From: Setomelanomma holmii
Taxonomy: Eukaryota > Ascomycota > Dothideomycetes > Pleosporales > Phaeosphaeriaceae
DNA length: 64,000 nucleotides
Reading direction: 5' to 3'
NCBI GenBank assembly: GCA_010015745.1
Contig: ML978159.1
Span: 434,001 to 498,000 of the forward strand
The notes below the pieces were generated by a model that saw only the letters and a list, made by a program, of their open reading frames with translations, was not told the origin of the DNA and did no database searches. A program made the position numbers and the translations under genes. Position 1 is the stretch's first letter; each line of letters starts with the position of its first letter. Below, in pieces: positions 1 to 12,046 of the stretch.

Positions 1-601
1 ATCCGGTGATCGCGTTGTGATGTAGATGGACTTGATATAACCGTACCGGGACCCGGCGACTATCTGACTCAACCCGTATTGTACGCCGCTCCCTGAATAA
101 CCTTCCCGTGGACTGGAATTACTGTGAAGCTGTGAGTCGATGGAATGTTCCTCGTGACGTGTGGTTCGGTTCTGCGCTGATAAGCTGACACCGATCAGGG
201 TGTGATCGGATTCAGATATCTCTGGAAGCTTGCAGACATGTCTCGCAGCCATGAACCCTGCCATTGCAATGATCGTAGAGCACAAGGCTGTTGCGGTGTT
301 TTGATTGGGATGTATTCGTCTCCTATAGCTACATCTCTTACATGCTTCACAGAGCCTGTGAGACCGGTTCCCATGCAGCGACACCCAGTTGGTGCTGACC
401 CGTTGTCGCAGGTGTTGTCCATTTCGACCGATGATCGACGAGCGTGGAGCTCATGGGCATACGTGGACTGATGGGTTTTGACCTCCATCGTAGCTTCTGC
501 TTCGGTATGAAGCTCCGCGGGGCTCGGATGGCAGGTGCGAATGGGAGGCAGCAGTGACTTGCACATCTTGAATTCGATGATACTTTCCAGTGCATTCCCC
601 T
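1..601. other. Left-edge intergenic sequence
   Basis: No convincing gene is seen. Short open frames exist on both strands but they overlap each other, use mixed composition and match no family I recognise. The right end is the 3' flank of the ankyrin gene. Confidence 0.5.
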
Positions 602-1270
602 TCAGTCAACTCTCCGCCTCACACTGCGACCATCTTCACCACCCATGCCCGAGACGACATCCTGCACCAGCTCCCTCAGTTGCCTCTGTACCTCCTCCGA
701 CTCATAGTCGGGCCTCGCTGCGAGCTCCTCAATGCGCCGCCGTATCTCAGGATCAGGCGCATCGCCTGCCGCATCCTCAGCCATTGTGCCCATCTCAATC
801 TTCACGCCATCTGGCAGCGGCGGCGGAGGATGCACGCCTGCTGTTTCGACTGCGGCTGCACTGGCTGCCTCACCACCTGTGCGCAGGCTCTTCAGGTACT
901 GGAAGACCTCATGTGCCTCGCCCTCTTCTTCTCCAATCCTCTCTTCAGCGGTCTTGCCCTCCTCATTCCGTATTGCCGTGTCCGCGCCCAGCTCCTCGAC
1001 CAAGCATTTCGCTACCTCTACCTTCTCAGTCGCAAAGAGCGGAGTCTCGCCGTCCTCGTCTAGTATGTTCACGTCTGCACTATATTTCTGCACTAGCTCG
1101 CGCAGGACGCTCAGCTGGTTGTAGGATGTCGCTGCATGGACTAGCGAATACCCGTGCGCATCACGGGCTGAGGCGAGCTGAGGGTGCTGGCTTAGCGAGG
1201 TCAGAATTGCTTGCGGGCGTGTGTCGATGAGATTCAGCAGCAGGTCGATTGTCGGAGTCGGTAGGGCCAT
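602..1270 (-). CDS. Small ankyrin-repeat protein
   Basis: Single-exon gene of 222 residues. I chose the ATG at 1270 (MALPTPTIDLLLNL); the frame is open further upstream but that part has no protein character. Residues about 30-110 form two to three ankyrin repeats: an 'ARDAHGYSLVHAA' helix start, then 'DEDGETPLFA' and 'NEEGKTAEERI'. The C-terminal third is acidic and Ala/Pro-rich. Overall shape matches the small ankyrin proteins of the yeast YCR051W type, whose function is poorly known. Ankyrin repeats bind partner proteins, so a scaffolding role is inference. It is divergent from the PAP2 gene with about 720 bases between them. Confidence 0.8.
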   Translation of the reverse strand: MALPTPTIDLLLNLIDTRPQAILTSLSQHPQLASARDAHGYSLVHAATSYNQLSVLRELVQKYSADVNILDEDGETPLFATEKVEVAKCLVEELGADTAIRNEEGKTAEERIGEEEGEAHEVFQYLKSLRTGGEAASAAAVETAGVHPPPPLPDGVKIEMGTMAEDAAGDAPDPEIRRRIEELAARPDYESEEVQRQLRELVQDVVSGMGGEDGRSVRRRVD

Positions 1271-1992
1271 GTTGTGGGGGCGGCGAGAGCAATTTTTGGT
1301 GATACCTTGGCGGTTTGCGCAATCTGAGGCTGCGCACAAATTCAATGACGATCACGGAGATCAGACACTGACGTTGTGCGGAGAATTTGGTCCCTGTGGC
1401 GGCCGGGCGATTGGTCCCTAACCCCGTATTCGACGGGCTCCATTTCTTTTCCCTCATCATCATGCAGCAGATCTCGAAACCGCATCCCGCCCCCAACCCG
1501 TCCGCGAAACGCTGCACATGTCTGACTTTGGCCGTTGTGCATGTTGGAGTGCAGCGTCAGCCAGCCAAGCGCTGGCCGTGCATGTTTCCTCGCCATGGCG
1601 CCGCTGGCGCGTGCGGAGACGCAGTCTGGCTTCACAGCCTCAGTAAGACGCGCCTTGGCGATGTCGCGTGCCCGAGTGTCATAACCCCTTTGCCTCCGCT
1701 GCCACTTGTCGACCCTGCATGCCGCTTTCTTCTCTTGTTTGCCTCTTACGAAACAATACTGAAGGCTTTTTTCTTTTTTCGGGCAGGTGCAAACACGCTA
1801 GCCGCCGCATACCTGGCTGTGTAAAGGTTACACCGGTTTCGGACCTACTGTGCCTACTTCACTTCGCGCCGCGCACAGCGATCTTGATGCGCTCATCTCT
1901 TTAAGCGTCTGGGCTGTCTCGCGCCCCCATTCACTTTCACGTTTCTGCTTCTTTACTGTCGCTCAGCAATTCTCAATAATTCACCCGCGAAC
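1271..1992. promoter_or_regulatory. Divergent intergenic region
   Basis: This 720-base gap separates the divergent ankyrin and PAP2 genes and should hold both promoters. It contains pyrimidine-rich stretches near 1730-1790 but no clear TATA box. I see no gene here. Confidence 0.4.
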
Positions 1993-3330
1993 ATGCGAAT
2001 CGTAAGGGGTATGGGCGTGCCGTCTGGCAAGCTCATTGCATCGTACATATTTGACTGGTTCTGTATAATGTAAGTATACCACGTGCGACCCTAGTCGCGC
2101 CAGATCCGCAATGTCTTTCATGAACACACAATGGGTGTAACATAAGAGCGTCCGCTAATAATGGCACAGTGTTATGGCAGCAATCGGTGGTGGACTAGAG
2201 TTCATCTTCCCATACAACCGCCCCTTCTCGCCTGTCGATCTCAACATCTCGTATCCCTTCCAACACCATGAGATGATCCCAACATGGCTGCTCATCATTG
2301 TTGCGCTTGTCATTCCTGCCGGCATAATCTTTGTCGTGTGCATGGTCTTCGTCCCTGGACCGACTGCCACGCGAGGAACGCCCAAGTCGCTCATCTGGCG
2401 TAGGAAGCTTTGGGAGTGGAACACAGGCTGGATGGGACTTGCGCTTTCGCTCGCCATGGCCTTTATGATCACCCAGGGCATGAAGCTCATCTTTGGAAAG
2501 CCGCGACCAGATCTCTTGTCGCGCTGCAACCCCAATCTCGACCGCGTCCAAGAACTCGCAATCACCTCGGTCGCACGCAACTTCAACACAGAGTGGGTCA
2601 TGGTGACCTCTGAGATCTGCCAGAACTCCGATCGCAGCCGCGGTGGTGAACTCATGGACGGCTTCAAGTCCTTCCCCAGCGGGCACGCCAGTTGTACGTC
2701 CACCATCTTCCTTCCCTTCATACGACCCACTAAAACCCCACAGTCTCCTGGGCCGGCCTGCTCTACCTCACCCTCTTCCTCGCCTCCAAATTCAGCGTCG
2801 CAATCCCTTTCCTGCCACCACGCCCCTTCTCCACAAACCCCGCCTACACCTCCGCCGTTTCGCCCTCCAACCTTAAAAAACAAGCCTCCCTCGCCTTTGC
2901 GCATCAAAAGCAAGAATCCTCCCTCTCCTCCTCGTCCTACGCCGACGACTCGGTCGTCCCCATCCGCTACCAAAACGCCGCACCTCCAGTATACACGCTG
3001 ATCCTCGTTCTGACGCCCATCGGCGCAGCGATATACGTGTGTGCCACGCGCTTTACGGATTTCAGACACTTTGGGTTTGATTTGCTGTTTGGTAGCTTGA
3101 TTGGTATTACGACGAGCTGGTTTAGTTTTAGGTGGTATCATCTGCCAATTACGCGCGGGGCGGGGTGGGCGTGGGGACCGAGGAGTTATGATCGCGCGTG
3201 GGGAATTGGGGTGGGCAGGGGGAGTTACGTGGGTACCGAGGGGTGGAGTAAGAGTGGGAGGAGTGAGACGGCGGCGAGTAGGAGGGAGAATGGGGTTTTG
3301 GATGAGCATATTGATGCCCATGCGGTGTAG
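1993..3330 (+). CDS. PAP2-family lipid phosphatase (DPP1/LPP1-like)
   Basis: Three exons, 1993-2069, 2170-2693 and 2744-3330, giving 395 residues. Introns have GTAAGT and GTACGT donors and CAG acceptors and keep frame exactly. The protein is a polytopic membrane enzyme that should dephosphorylate lipid phosphates such as diacylglycerol pyrophosphate or phosphatidate. The three phosphatase motifs are visible: 'KLIFGKPRPD' (motif 1), 'KSFPSGHAS' (motif 2, split by intron 2) and 'RFTDFRHFGFD' (motif 3, with its SR/TD..H pattern). Several hydrophobic segments flank them. A Ser/Pro-rich loop lies between motifs 2 and 3. The C-terminal tail is Gly/Ser/Arg-rich and probably cytosolic. The 3' flank has a GAAGAA microsatellite at 3443-3468. 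Confidence 0.9.
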
Positions 3331-3662
3331 GTTTCCTACGTTTGATTCTGGCATTTGTGGATTTGGCATTGGGACCGGAAAAGGAGTGGTGAGAGCAAAG
3401 GCTGCATATCGAATCAAGATGGGTCTGTGAAGACTGCAGCGACGAAGAAGAAGAAGACGAAGAAGAAGTATGTTTCGGCTCAGGCTGTATATTCTTGTGT
3501 CTATAAATTCCAGAAATGCATGTACGCATGATTCCTTCATCTGACAAGTATCATCCTGGAACAATGTGACCGCCTATGTTGCCAGCAATACAATGGTGAA
3601 TCTTCGCTTTTGAGCTACTTCCAACTCCGATGCAATGCACTTATCAATCACCCTCGACCATC

Positions 3663-5937
3663 TCACAACTTCTCCAACAATATCCTCGCACCTGCATTGC
3701 CCCTGGGCGCATCATCCTTCTCACCCTTCTCACTCTTCTTTCCGTTCTTCTTGTCTCCTTTCTCCACCTTCGGCCCAGCCGCCTCTTCCAACCTCGCCCT
3801 CTCTTTCTTCAGCGCCTTGAGAACCTCACTCTTCTTGCCGAATCCCTCTGCCTCCGTAAGTGCAACAATGACAAATGAGCCTTGTCCAGTTGCCCAATCT
3901 ACCACATTCCCCCTGACTTCATCCCAGAACAGGCCTGCGAAGCCAAGCGCCGGCTCCACGGGAACCACTTTCTTCGTTGCCGGATCGAATTTGCCTCCCT
4001 GCACGAGGGTCTTGAGCATGTTCTTTCCGTGACTCGAGGCCTTGTTGTCACCGCTTGATGCAGGCAATGATGAGTCGAGAATAGATTGAGAAAGGCGCGC
4101 AACTTCAGTCAGGGCTTCCTTGCGCTTGGCTGGTTCGAGTTCTGGAGCGCCAACGAGGACCTCGCCCATGAACTGCAGGCCGAATGTGAACGACGCGAAA
4201 TCGGATGCGCGTGCAGTAATAGCGCTGAGGAGCTGTGGCTCGACGTATCTCGCGACTTCTTGCATGCGGACATTCGAGTCCTTCTTTGATGTGGTTTGGC
4301 GGATGTTGTAAATCTCGTTCAATCGCTCACGCGTGCTGTCGTCAAGAAGCCACTTCGCGTCTGTTGCGAAGGGAAAGAGGAGCACTGTGCGGGCGCGGGT
4401 GTCGTTGACGAGGTTGAGAACCTTCTCGGGTAGCGCATCATTGCTCGGTAGTAGTTCGCTGTATATCGACTTAGACGAGAGCTTTGTGTCATCTGTGACG
4501 GACAAAGCGGCGAGAAGAACATGGTGGGCGTTGACATCGTATGCCATGAGCTCTATGCTGTCCTTGTACGGTCGCAGGAAGAGCTTGCGATCTTTGGCTG
4601 TACCGTATGCGAAGCACAGCGACATGAGTCGTGACCCGGATTTTGTAAAGGCGAGGTTCTTGAGAAGATCGACGTTGTCCGCCTCTTCGCCTTCTTTGAT
4701 GGTAGGATCAGGCTTGAGGTGCTCGAGGAAGTCGTTGGCTTGCTCTGTGCCAGGTTCGCATACGAGGAAGTATTGCAGCATGGCGTCGTGTAGCATGGTG
4801 AAACCGGTAAGCTTCTTCTGGATGAGCGAATTGATCTGGTTCTCGAGGTAGCCCATGATAGGCTTCCTCTTCTCCGGCGACTCCTTCAGAATTACGGATA
4901 GGTCTGAGCTGTCCGTGCCTTGTGCTTCGAGACCCTTGATAGAGAACTCGGCCCCGTACCACTCGCGAAGAAGGCGCGCCTTCTGCTCTGGTGTTGCGAC
5001 TGCTCTGTATATGTCGTCAAGAATCCATGCAGCCTCGGGGTGGTTGATCAGGCGCTTCACGTAGCCGTAGAATTCTTGAATGATTAGATCGCGAATTTCA
5101 GGATCACTGGGATTGTTAGCTCTAAGTCTTGCCGTGTCCGCATGACCGACTTACCCTTTCTCTACCAGCTTTGCGATCAAGAACTTTGAATACTTGCCCT
5201 CAGCCAGTGTCCGAAACTCGCCCTTCAGTTCGCGCGCAATCATTCTCCTCTGCTCCATTGTCGAGTACTTGATCGCCGTTTGGATGACTCGTACGGAGTC
5301 ATGCTTGAAGACGAAGTCCTTGACTCGTCCCTCGATGATCTCGAAAAGCTCCTTCACGAGCTCCTTCCGCGCGTCCTTTTCTATGTGTGACTTGAGCCTT
5401 AGCTTCTCCCACAGCTTTTTCGAGCGCTCGATAACGTCGGCGTTCGGCTTTGCGGCTTTTCGTTCTTTGGCGAGAGCCTTTTGCTTTGCATGTGCTTCGC
5501 GAGAATTGTTCGCTGCAATTGCGTTAGCTGTTGTTACACGCCGAATCTATGAACGTACCATTCAGTTCAGCCAATTTCGAATCAGCGGGCGCATCGCTCT
5601 TTGACTTCCTCTTGGTATCTGTAGGCTTGTCTTCCGACTTGCGCTTGTGCGACTTCTTGTTGTCCTTCACATCCTCCATTTCGGCGTCTTCGCTGCTGTC
5701 CGCGCCGCTCATTTTAGTGTCTTCTTTTGCAGAGAAGCCATAAAAGCCATTGTCCTGCTCGCTGGTGTCCGACTCGTCTAGCTCATCAGAGCTCTCTGCC
5801 TTCTTGGACTTCTTCGCAGGCTTCAGGGCGTGTTTCGAATCGCTCTTGGAAGAGGTCTTGTCGACTTTGACTTTCTTGCTCTTGCTCTTGACATCGGCAG
5901 TAGCCGGTACTGCAGATTTCCGCTTGATTCCAGCCAT
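3663..5937 (-). CDS. PUF6: Puf6-type pumilio/CPL RNA-binding protein
   Basis: Three exons read from the right: 5937-5559, 5512-5155 and 5106-3663, giving 726 residues. Introns are 46 and 48 bases with GTACGT and GTAAGT donors. The first 130 residues are a Lys/Ser/Glu-rich disordered tail with basic clusters, as expected for a nucleolar protein. Pumilio-like helical repeats follow ('LRLKSHIEKDARKELVKEL', 'HDSVRVIQTAIKYST', 'EGKYSKFLIAKLVEKG', 'HPEAAWILDDIYR'), then the CPL region. Puf6 proteins bind RNA and act in large-subunit ribosome assembly and in translational repression of localised mRNA. The C-terminus is again Lys/Glu-rich. Length and domain order fit the family. Confidence 0.92.
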
Positions 5938-7836
5938 TGTGGTGATATTCTGAATGTATGCGTATGCTCAACGCTCATACCTCGAAAAGTTGCGACCCGC
6001 ACTTTTTTGAGCGGGCCGAGATTCTGCCGCCCGCTAGTGCCTACACGCCGCTCACCTCTCAGGATGCCGGAGCTTAAGATGTCACGTCACGTCATTCGCT
6101 CTAGACATTGATACAGCAACAATGATCGGCTCGACCTGCGTTTGCTTTCGATGGAACTGCCAGCACTCCTAGCTAACTATGCTGGGAATACTGCACGACT
6201 TCGCACGCTTAGCCTGCCTCCGCTGACGACCGCGATACTATCGTGCTTTTCGAACAGAAGAATCATAGCTGTATCGGTGCCATGTGCACTCTCGGGCTGA
6301 CTTCCAGCGAACAGTCATAACGGCTCCCCGTATCTTCCTATCTTGCCTCCACGTTTTCATTTCGTCAAATTCCCCCAGCCTGTCAGAAAATGAGGTGCTA
6401 TGTCGCCATGTTGCTCAGCACAATAACAAGCTTTGAGCCTCCATCCAGCCGACAAGGTACAGTACTATCAACCCTTGCGAAAACAACCTGAATAGTACAC
6501 ATCAAATTGTTGGCCGCGTTGTATGCGTTCCGCAACCTGTTTCTGCCGGACAAGGTGAATTCAGCACTGCAGCGTATTTGTCCGTTCCGTCACCAAGGAG
6601 GGACCCTTGGTCGACCAGTGCCTGTTCATCGGCCCCGACCGCTCCTCCTACTGCAAGGTGGTTATCCGGGGCCTGCAACAAGTTGATTGACCCATGCTAT
6701 AGCGCCCGTTACCAGCTTCCCCAGATAATCAGCTATTAAGTCCCTTCTTCGCAGAATTAAGCGGCATTGATTGCCATGTCAATCTTATTTGTCGATCACC
6801 CCCATGCACTTCATTCGGCTAAAGGCTTGATAGATGCTTAATTCTACGTCTCCGAAAGCATTTGCTTGTGGCACTCCAGGAACAGCTTCGATTTGCCGTA
6901 TGTCGGTTCTAACGGCTCGGTCCTTACAGTCGCCATACTGGTTCAGTGGCGCGACCCTCCACACTTCACCGCGCACTGACATGGTAACCTTCAGGAAACG
7001 TGATACATCATCCGGCGTCCTGGTCGACTGGGTAGTAAGAGCCTGGGTTTGAAAGTAGTGCGATGCCTGACATCCTGTCATGGACTGGGCGCGGGTCCAC
7101 GAAAATGAGCATCGTGAAGGGCATAGGGCAGGTGCTGCCTCTCATCTGAGAATGTACCGCTCACATCCTTGCTCGTCTTCGGTCTGAAGCGCCTCGGTTC
7201 TGTAAGGAAGGAATATATTTCCCAACCTGGCAGGCCACGCGCTTGCGCAGGAACGCACTACAGGCATTGGAACTCCTCGTCAAATGAGCCAGCAATTGAG
7301 CCATTCGTCCATTGGGCGTTAGTCCAGACCCTTCTATTCGTCTGTTCCTGCGGGAGATCAACCAATAGCTTCTATTCATGGAGAACTCCGTGATACATTC
7401 GGCGCGAACGCCTTATCCAGGAACCACGACCGTGACTGACGCAATGCGTGGCATGAGTTGCGGTTCTTCTGAAGGCAAAACCATCTACTGATATTATCTT
7501 GCTTCTTGCTAGAGCATTTTTCCAGCATTCTCACCATCGATCGATCAAGCTCATCTCGGTTAACCTGGAATGGTCCCGCTTGATGCCCGAGACTCACAGC
7601 AGTGACCCGCATTCGCAATGCACAGCGTCTGATCACATCAGGCTCCAAGAGCGAACAGCACGGATTGACGGCGTTCTAGGCCGCCGTTCATCTATTGCCA
7701 TGGCAAGGGATGGAGCGTATAGCCTTTAGATGCCATGAGAAAGAAGTATATAAAGACATCGTTCATACCATGTTGAGCAATCATCAATCACAACAGACGC
7801 CCCTCCAACACCAATATCTACCGGAAAGCCAGCAAG
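5938..7836. other. Long gene-poor intergenic region
   Basis: I find no gene I can defend in this 1.9 kb. Open frames at 6785-7081 (minus) and 7169-7393 (plus) are short, lack splice partners and have no recognisable domain. A TATA-like element (GTATATAAAG, about 7747-7756) lies roughly 85 bases before the secreted-protein start at 7837 and is probably its core promoter. Confidence 0.45.
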
Positions 7837-8343
7837 ATGAAGCTCTCCACAGTTCTGTACATCGTTGGCCTTAGCAGGTATGTTGAGTAGATTGACATAC
7901 AGTATTGACTTGATGATTGATCCTTTTCCAGCCTCGGCGCTGCCGCTCCTCTCGAGGACGAAGAGCCCGCGGTCCCCGTCTTGCCTAGCTTCTCTCGCGC
8001 ACCGGTGCCCAGCTTTTCGCGTGCGCCTCTCCCGTCCCTGCCGCCTCGCCCATCCGGCACTGGAAAACCCCCCGTCTTCACTCCTCCAGCGTAAGTCTCC
8101 CGCCGCTATGGTTCTTCTCATATCCTCTTCGTGCTATACACGCGAATACACAACGCAACCTTCTGACTTCACAGCAGTCGCCCATCGCGCACTCGCTCCT
8201 TCGTCATCTCTGTCCGCCCCACGCCGCCAGTGGGCACCGCACCCGTTCCTTCGGTCAGGCCTTCGCGCACTCGCAGCATTGGACTACCACCAAAGCCCAC
8301 TCCCGGCGAGGATGACGGTGATGATGATGATGATGACGAGTAA
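7837..8343 (+). CDS. Small secreted Pro/Arg-rich protein with acidic tail
   Basis: Three exons, 7837-7877, 7932-8090 and 8175-8343, predict 122 residues. Introns start GTATGT and GTAAGT. The N-terminus is a signal peptide (MKLSTVLYIVGLSSLGAAA) with likely cleavage after the Ala run. The mature part is low-complexity: a repeat of the form P-S-F-S-R-A-P near residues 30-45, two later copies of P-S-R-T-R-S followed by F or I, many Pro, and a C-terminal run of Asp (DDGDDDDDDE). No Cys is present, unlike many effectors. The last acceptor is a tandem ACAGCAG at 8172-8177, so two isoforms differing by one Ser are possible. No family is recognised; a cell-wall or secreted role is inference from the signal peptide. 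Confidence 0.7.
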
Positions 8344-8640
8344 GCTCAAACGAGGCTTGTGATCCATATTGTGAGAACTTTGCTGTCAATTTCTGCTTCG
8401 AAAAGCATCAGTAGCACTGCTGTATACACTGGGTTGCTAGTCCTTTGTCCAACCCCTGTGCTGCTTGATAGGTGTACTCTTCGCAAGAAGGGTTTACATA
8501 GTATATAGCAATGTCGAGAACACTGTCTTTACCGTGGCTACCTGCAACAATTGCTTTGGGGCCTTCGTGTTTTTCCCACGTAGTATAGGGTGGGATGTAT
8601 GATTACTCTTCCGAAGTAATTTAGTCTCGTTGATACTCTC

Positions 8641-8732
8641 ATGCTCTTCTCTTCACACTCGTATGCTTTTCTATTCACGCTCCTATGCTCTTGGACCTGC
8701 TAGTCACACTCGTATGCTCTTCTATTCACACC
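8641..8732. repeat. Imperfect ~22-bp minisatellite
   Basis: Four diverged copies of a unit close to ATGCTCTTCTATTCACACTC start at 8641, 8663, 8685 and 8714. Spacing is 22, 22 and 29 bases. It lies in the 530-base gap between two genes that point toward each other, and no gene is seen in that gap. Confidence 0.6.
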
Positions 8733-8870
8733 AGAAGACATTGAGAGGTTGAACAAAGTATGCAAGAGTACTCACGTTCGAACTTTCATAGCCATTACAT
8801 AAGCGGCACAAGACTTAATAGAACAATCTTAGCAATGACTGATGTTGTGGTTTACTACAAATGGCATCAC

Positions 8871-10773
8871 TTATCCAGCATGCTCAACACTGTCACCAAA
8901 GCTCTTAGTCCTCTGCCTACGCGCTGTGTCATTGACCGTCATGCTCCCAGTCCTGGAAGGTTGCTGTCTACGCCTCCTTACCAGCTGATATCCACGCTCG
9001 ATCTCAATCTCGACGGCCAATCGAACTTGCAACGACGTGACCGCCGGCCACACGCTACGTTCTCCCTTGTGTATCCAGTAATCAATCATTTCTGTCGTAG
9101 GATTGTCAAGCAGCTTGAGAAAGTCTCTTGGTGAAAGTTCGGGGACAATGGTCAGACTCGGGCCGGGTACTTGTTCGTCAAGCAGGAAGCGGCGGATCGA
9201 GGGGCTCATAAATCCGAGTTGATCGGCTTGGCGTAACCTGTGCTGAAGCTCTAGAACGGCGAATCTGAGTATTGGCATTGTAAGCCTCCACCTTCCGTCC
9301 TGTTTTGGATTTGGATGATGCAAGTCGGATCGTAGAACGGGTGCGAGGTATGGACGTGCCTGGCTAACAATGTAGTGATTCACGTTGAACAGTTCGCTGA
9401 GGCGATGGAGTGGGGATCTGCGATCGCGATATGTGGCATGCGACGAGGGTCGGAAGGTAGCTTGCGTGGCAAGGGGCCACGGCACGATCTCGCCATGCAT
9501 ATCTTTGCAGAGGACAATAACAGGGCGGTAGAGGGCTGAGGAGGCGGTAGTATTAGAGGCCAGAGCGGCGCACCGAATGAGCTATTTGTGAACATAAGAA
9601 CCTGCAACGACGTGAACTTAGAACCAGACTTACGACATTTGGAGCGGTCATATGATTGAGTAGAGTCGGTACACCACCACCACCGCTAGTGTTGATCGTG
9701 ATATTCAAGATCCTCTTCGTTTTATCGTATGCCTCCTCGAAGGTTAGATCACCAATGTTTGCTTTGAGGACCTCTTCGAGAACATCAACGTCAAGCAAGT
9801 GTCCTGTAGCATACCATCGCTTGACGCGCCTTATGAGAGTCTGATACCATCCACTCCGAGGACCACCATCTGGATTCGATCGTTTCGTAAAGGCCTCAAT
9901 ATTGATGTGCGCGCCAGATAAGGCTTCAAGCAGGTCTTCTTCCGTGTGTACGCAGACAAGAGCTGCGATGAGAGCGCCCGTAGCAGTCCCAGCGATGATT
10001 CTTGGCAGCAGTCCGCGCAGATGTAGTGCCTTGACAACGCCAATATGACATAGTCCAAATATCGCTCCGCCTTGCAACACGAGCGCCGATCGTCCTAAGG
10101 ACGCTCTCATGTCATGTAGCGTTTCCAGCTTCTCCTGACCCGTCAAGAGAGCGCCTGGCGCTGGTGTAGTTTTGGCCATCGCGATTAGGTCGATACAGTG
10201 TGCGACCTCACCGACATAATCTTCGATGAGTGTCTTCGTGCCGTTGAATGCTTTGTTGTATAACGGAGGAGCGGTAATATTGCCGAGGTGTCGCACGAGG
10301 CCCGTTCGAATGATGTTTGTGAGCTCGGTGACATCTCCATTTTCTTGGGCATCGATGAGGCTCTTGAGTCGGTCTTGGAGCAGGCGATAGTTGTAGTGTT
10401 TGCTCATGGGGTCTTGTCGCCTATGATGGATGAGTAGCTGGACTTGAACAATAACGTGCTGGGCATAAGGAGGGTTGCAAGAGAGAGACATACCACATAT
10501 CATAGTCCATGCACTCGTCGAGACTGTGAGCAGCAGCAATCCATTCTTCATAGATGCGCGCCTCGGCGATGTTGTCAAGGAGTTGATCTCTCCTGCTCTT
10601 CGTCGTCCACCATGACCAGAGGTACTTCAGCATGTTAGCATTTGCTCACACCAAATCCATCATCGAAGGTACTCGCGAGTTCTTCGGAATGGACGACGTA
10701 CGTTGAACCAAAAGGAGACGATCTGCCAAATGGCACATGCAATCTGCCACAGCACGCGGAACACATCAGCCAT
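8871..10773 (-). CDS. Patatin-like phospholipase-domain protein, Ser nucleophile replaced by Ala
   Basis: Four exons from the right: 10773-10702, 10624-10494, 10420-9634 and 9581-8871, giving 566 residues in frame. All introns show GT..AG ends. The fold matches fungal Tgl3/4/5-type patatin lipases of lipid droplets: an N-terminal hydrophobic helix, 'YEEWIAAAHSLDE', 'HYNYRLLQDRLKSLIDAQ', the glycine loop 'LQGGAIFGLCHIGVVKAL', and 'LSELFNVNHYIVSQ'. At the lipase motif, however, the sequence reads G-T-A-T-G (codon GCT, 9982-9984, residue 214) where G-x-S-x-G is expected. The usual Asp-Gly motif also reads 'YRDRRSP'. It may be a pseudoenzyme or belong to a clade with another role. The frame is intact, so it is not simply a broken gene. 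Confidence 0.85.
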
Positions 10774-11110
10774 GATAACAGGGTTGGATAGCGATAGGCT
10801 GACAAGGCCGCGGTGGAATGAGTCGCGTGGTTATTTGCTGCATCTTCGGCGGACCACTATGTTTGGGTTGTGCTCGGGCTTCATGTGGTGCTTTCACATG
10901 TAAGACGCGGTGCGGATGCAGGCGCGGGTGGGCCGACGTCAGACGCGACCGGACGTTCGGGAAGAAGCCATTGAGGTAGAACGAGCGGGGCACTAGCCAC
11001 TGTGGCGGACCCGGCCAATCAGAAGCCGACCTCGGGCACGACACGCCACATCTGGTTCAGGACGAGATGATGCATTTGTATGAGGCACTTCACAACACTA
11101 TTTCGCCAAC
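10774..11110. promoter_or_regulatory. Divergent promoter gap
   Basis: This 337-base GC-rich gap lies between the patatin-like gene (minus) and the cyclic phosphodiesterase gene (plus). I see no TATA box and no further gene. Confidence 0.35.
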
Positions 11111-11750
11111 ATGCCAGGCTCGTCTCTGTGGTTGCTCCCGCCGTCATCGCATCCTCTATCCTCCATCATGCCCACATTGATCCAGCGAACATCATCGCAC
11201 TTCAGCTCGCCGCATTCATTTCTACCACACGTCACAATTACCTCTGAGATCTCGCCCTCAACATATTTTTCCGACCCACAGGCATGGCTCAATTCCCTTG
11301 CTTTGCCTTCAGGAGATGACGTTGAAGTCAAGCTCGAGAAGCTGGCTAGTGAAGACGTCTTCTTCCGTAAACTTTACATCAAGTGTTACAAGAGTGAGGG
11401 TTTGGAGAAATTGGCTCAAGTGTGCAGGCGGAAAGTAGAGGGCTTCGAAGAGGAAGCAAAGGCGACTGAATGGGCGGATCAGACGTATAATCCGCACGTC
11501 AGTCTGTTGTAGTACGTCTCTTAGATATATGTGATGTCTTTCGTTGTCTGGTATGCTGAGTATGTACAGCCATGACTGTCCAAAGGTCGAAGCCGATGGC
11601 TTCTTGCCAATTCAGAAGCTAGCACAACAGGCCGGTGTTAGCCTTGACGTTGAGGGCAATCTGGGAGGCTGGACAGGAGGTCGCATTGTGCTTGTCCCTA
11701 CCGACAGACCGATACATGAGTGGAATCCAATCGCTGAGAGAGGGCTCTGA
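11111..11750 (+). CDS. CPD1: 2',3'-cyclic-nucleotide 3'-phosphodiesterase (CPDase, 2H family)
   Basis: Two exons, 11111-11511 and 11570-11750, give 193 residues. The intron (GTACGT donor, TACAG acceptor) restores the frame at 'HVSLLY|HDC'. The N-terminus MPGSSLWLLPP is typical of fungal CPDases. The two catalytic H-x-T/S motifs are 'HVTI' (about residue 40) and 'HVSL' (about residue 129), with 'GGWTGGRIVLV' and 'WNPIAERGL' near the end. The enzyme opens ADP-ribose 1'',2''-cyclic phosphate and related 2',3'-cyclic nucleotides, a late step in processing by-products of tRNA splicing. Length fits the family (about 200-240 residues). Confidence 0.9.
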
Positions 11751-12046
11751 GTATAAGCTCGAGAGAGCTTTCCGATGGACAATGATTTTAGTGCGCAATC
11801 CGCGCATGGCGTATGAACTGATTGTCCCGCATTTCTGCGCAATCACATGACGCACTGCGGGGTCTGGACTTTAATGGAACTTGGTGAGACATGGAATAAT
11901 CAGGACATTGCAAATATATATGTTGCGGGAAATATATTTATGATCGTGTCGAGATTCATTACTATGGTATCATACACTACGCAATCAATGCCTACATAGC
12001 ATCATCGAAGAAAAAGCCTCGTTATGTGTCCGAGTATTGACAACGT

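Noticed and set aside
535..1230. 231-codon plus-strand frame
   Set aside because: It is the antisense shadow of the ankyrin gene; the minus-strand frame has real ankyrin repeats.
2155..3564. 469-codon minus-strand frame
   Set aside because: Shadow of the PAP2 gene; the plus strand has all three phosphatase motifs and clean introns.
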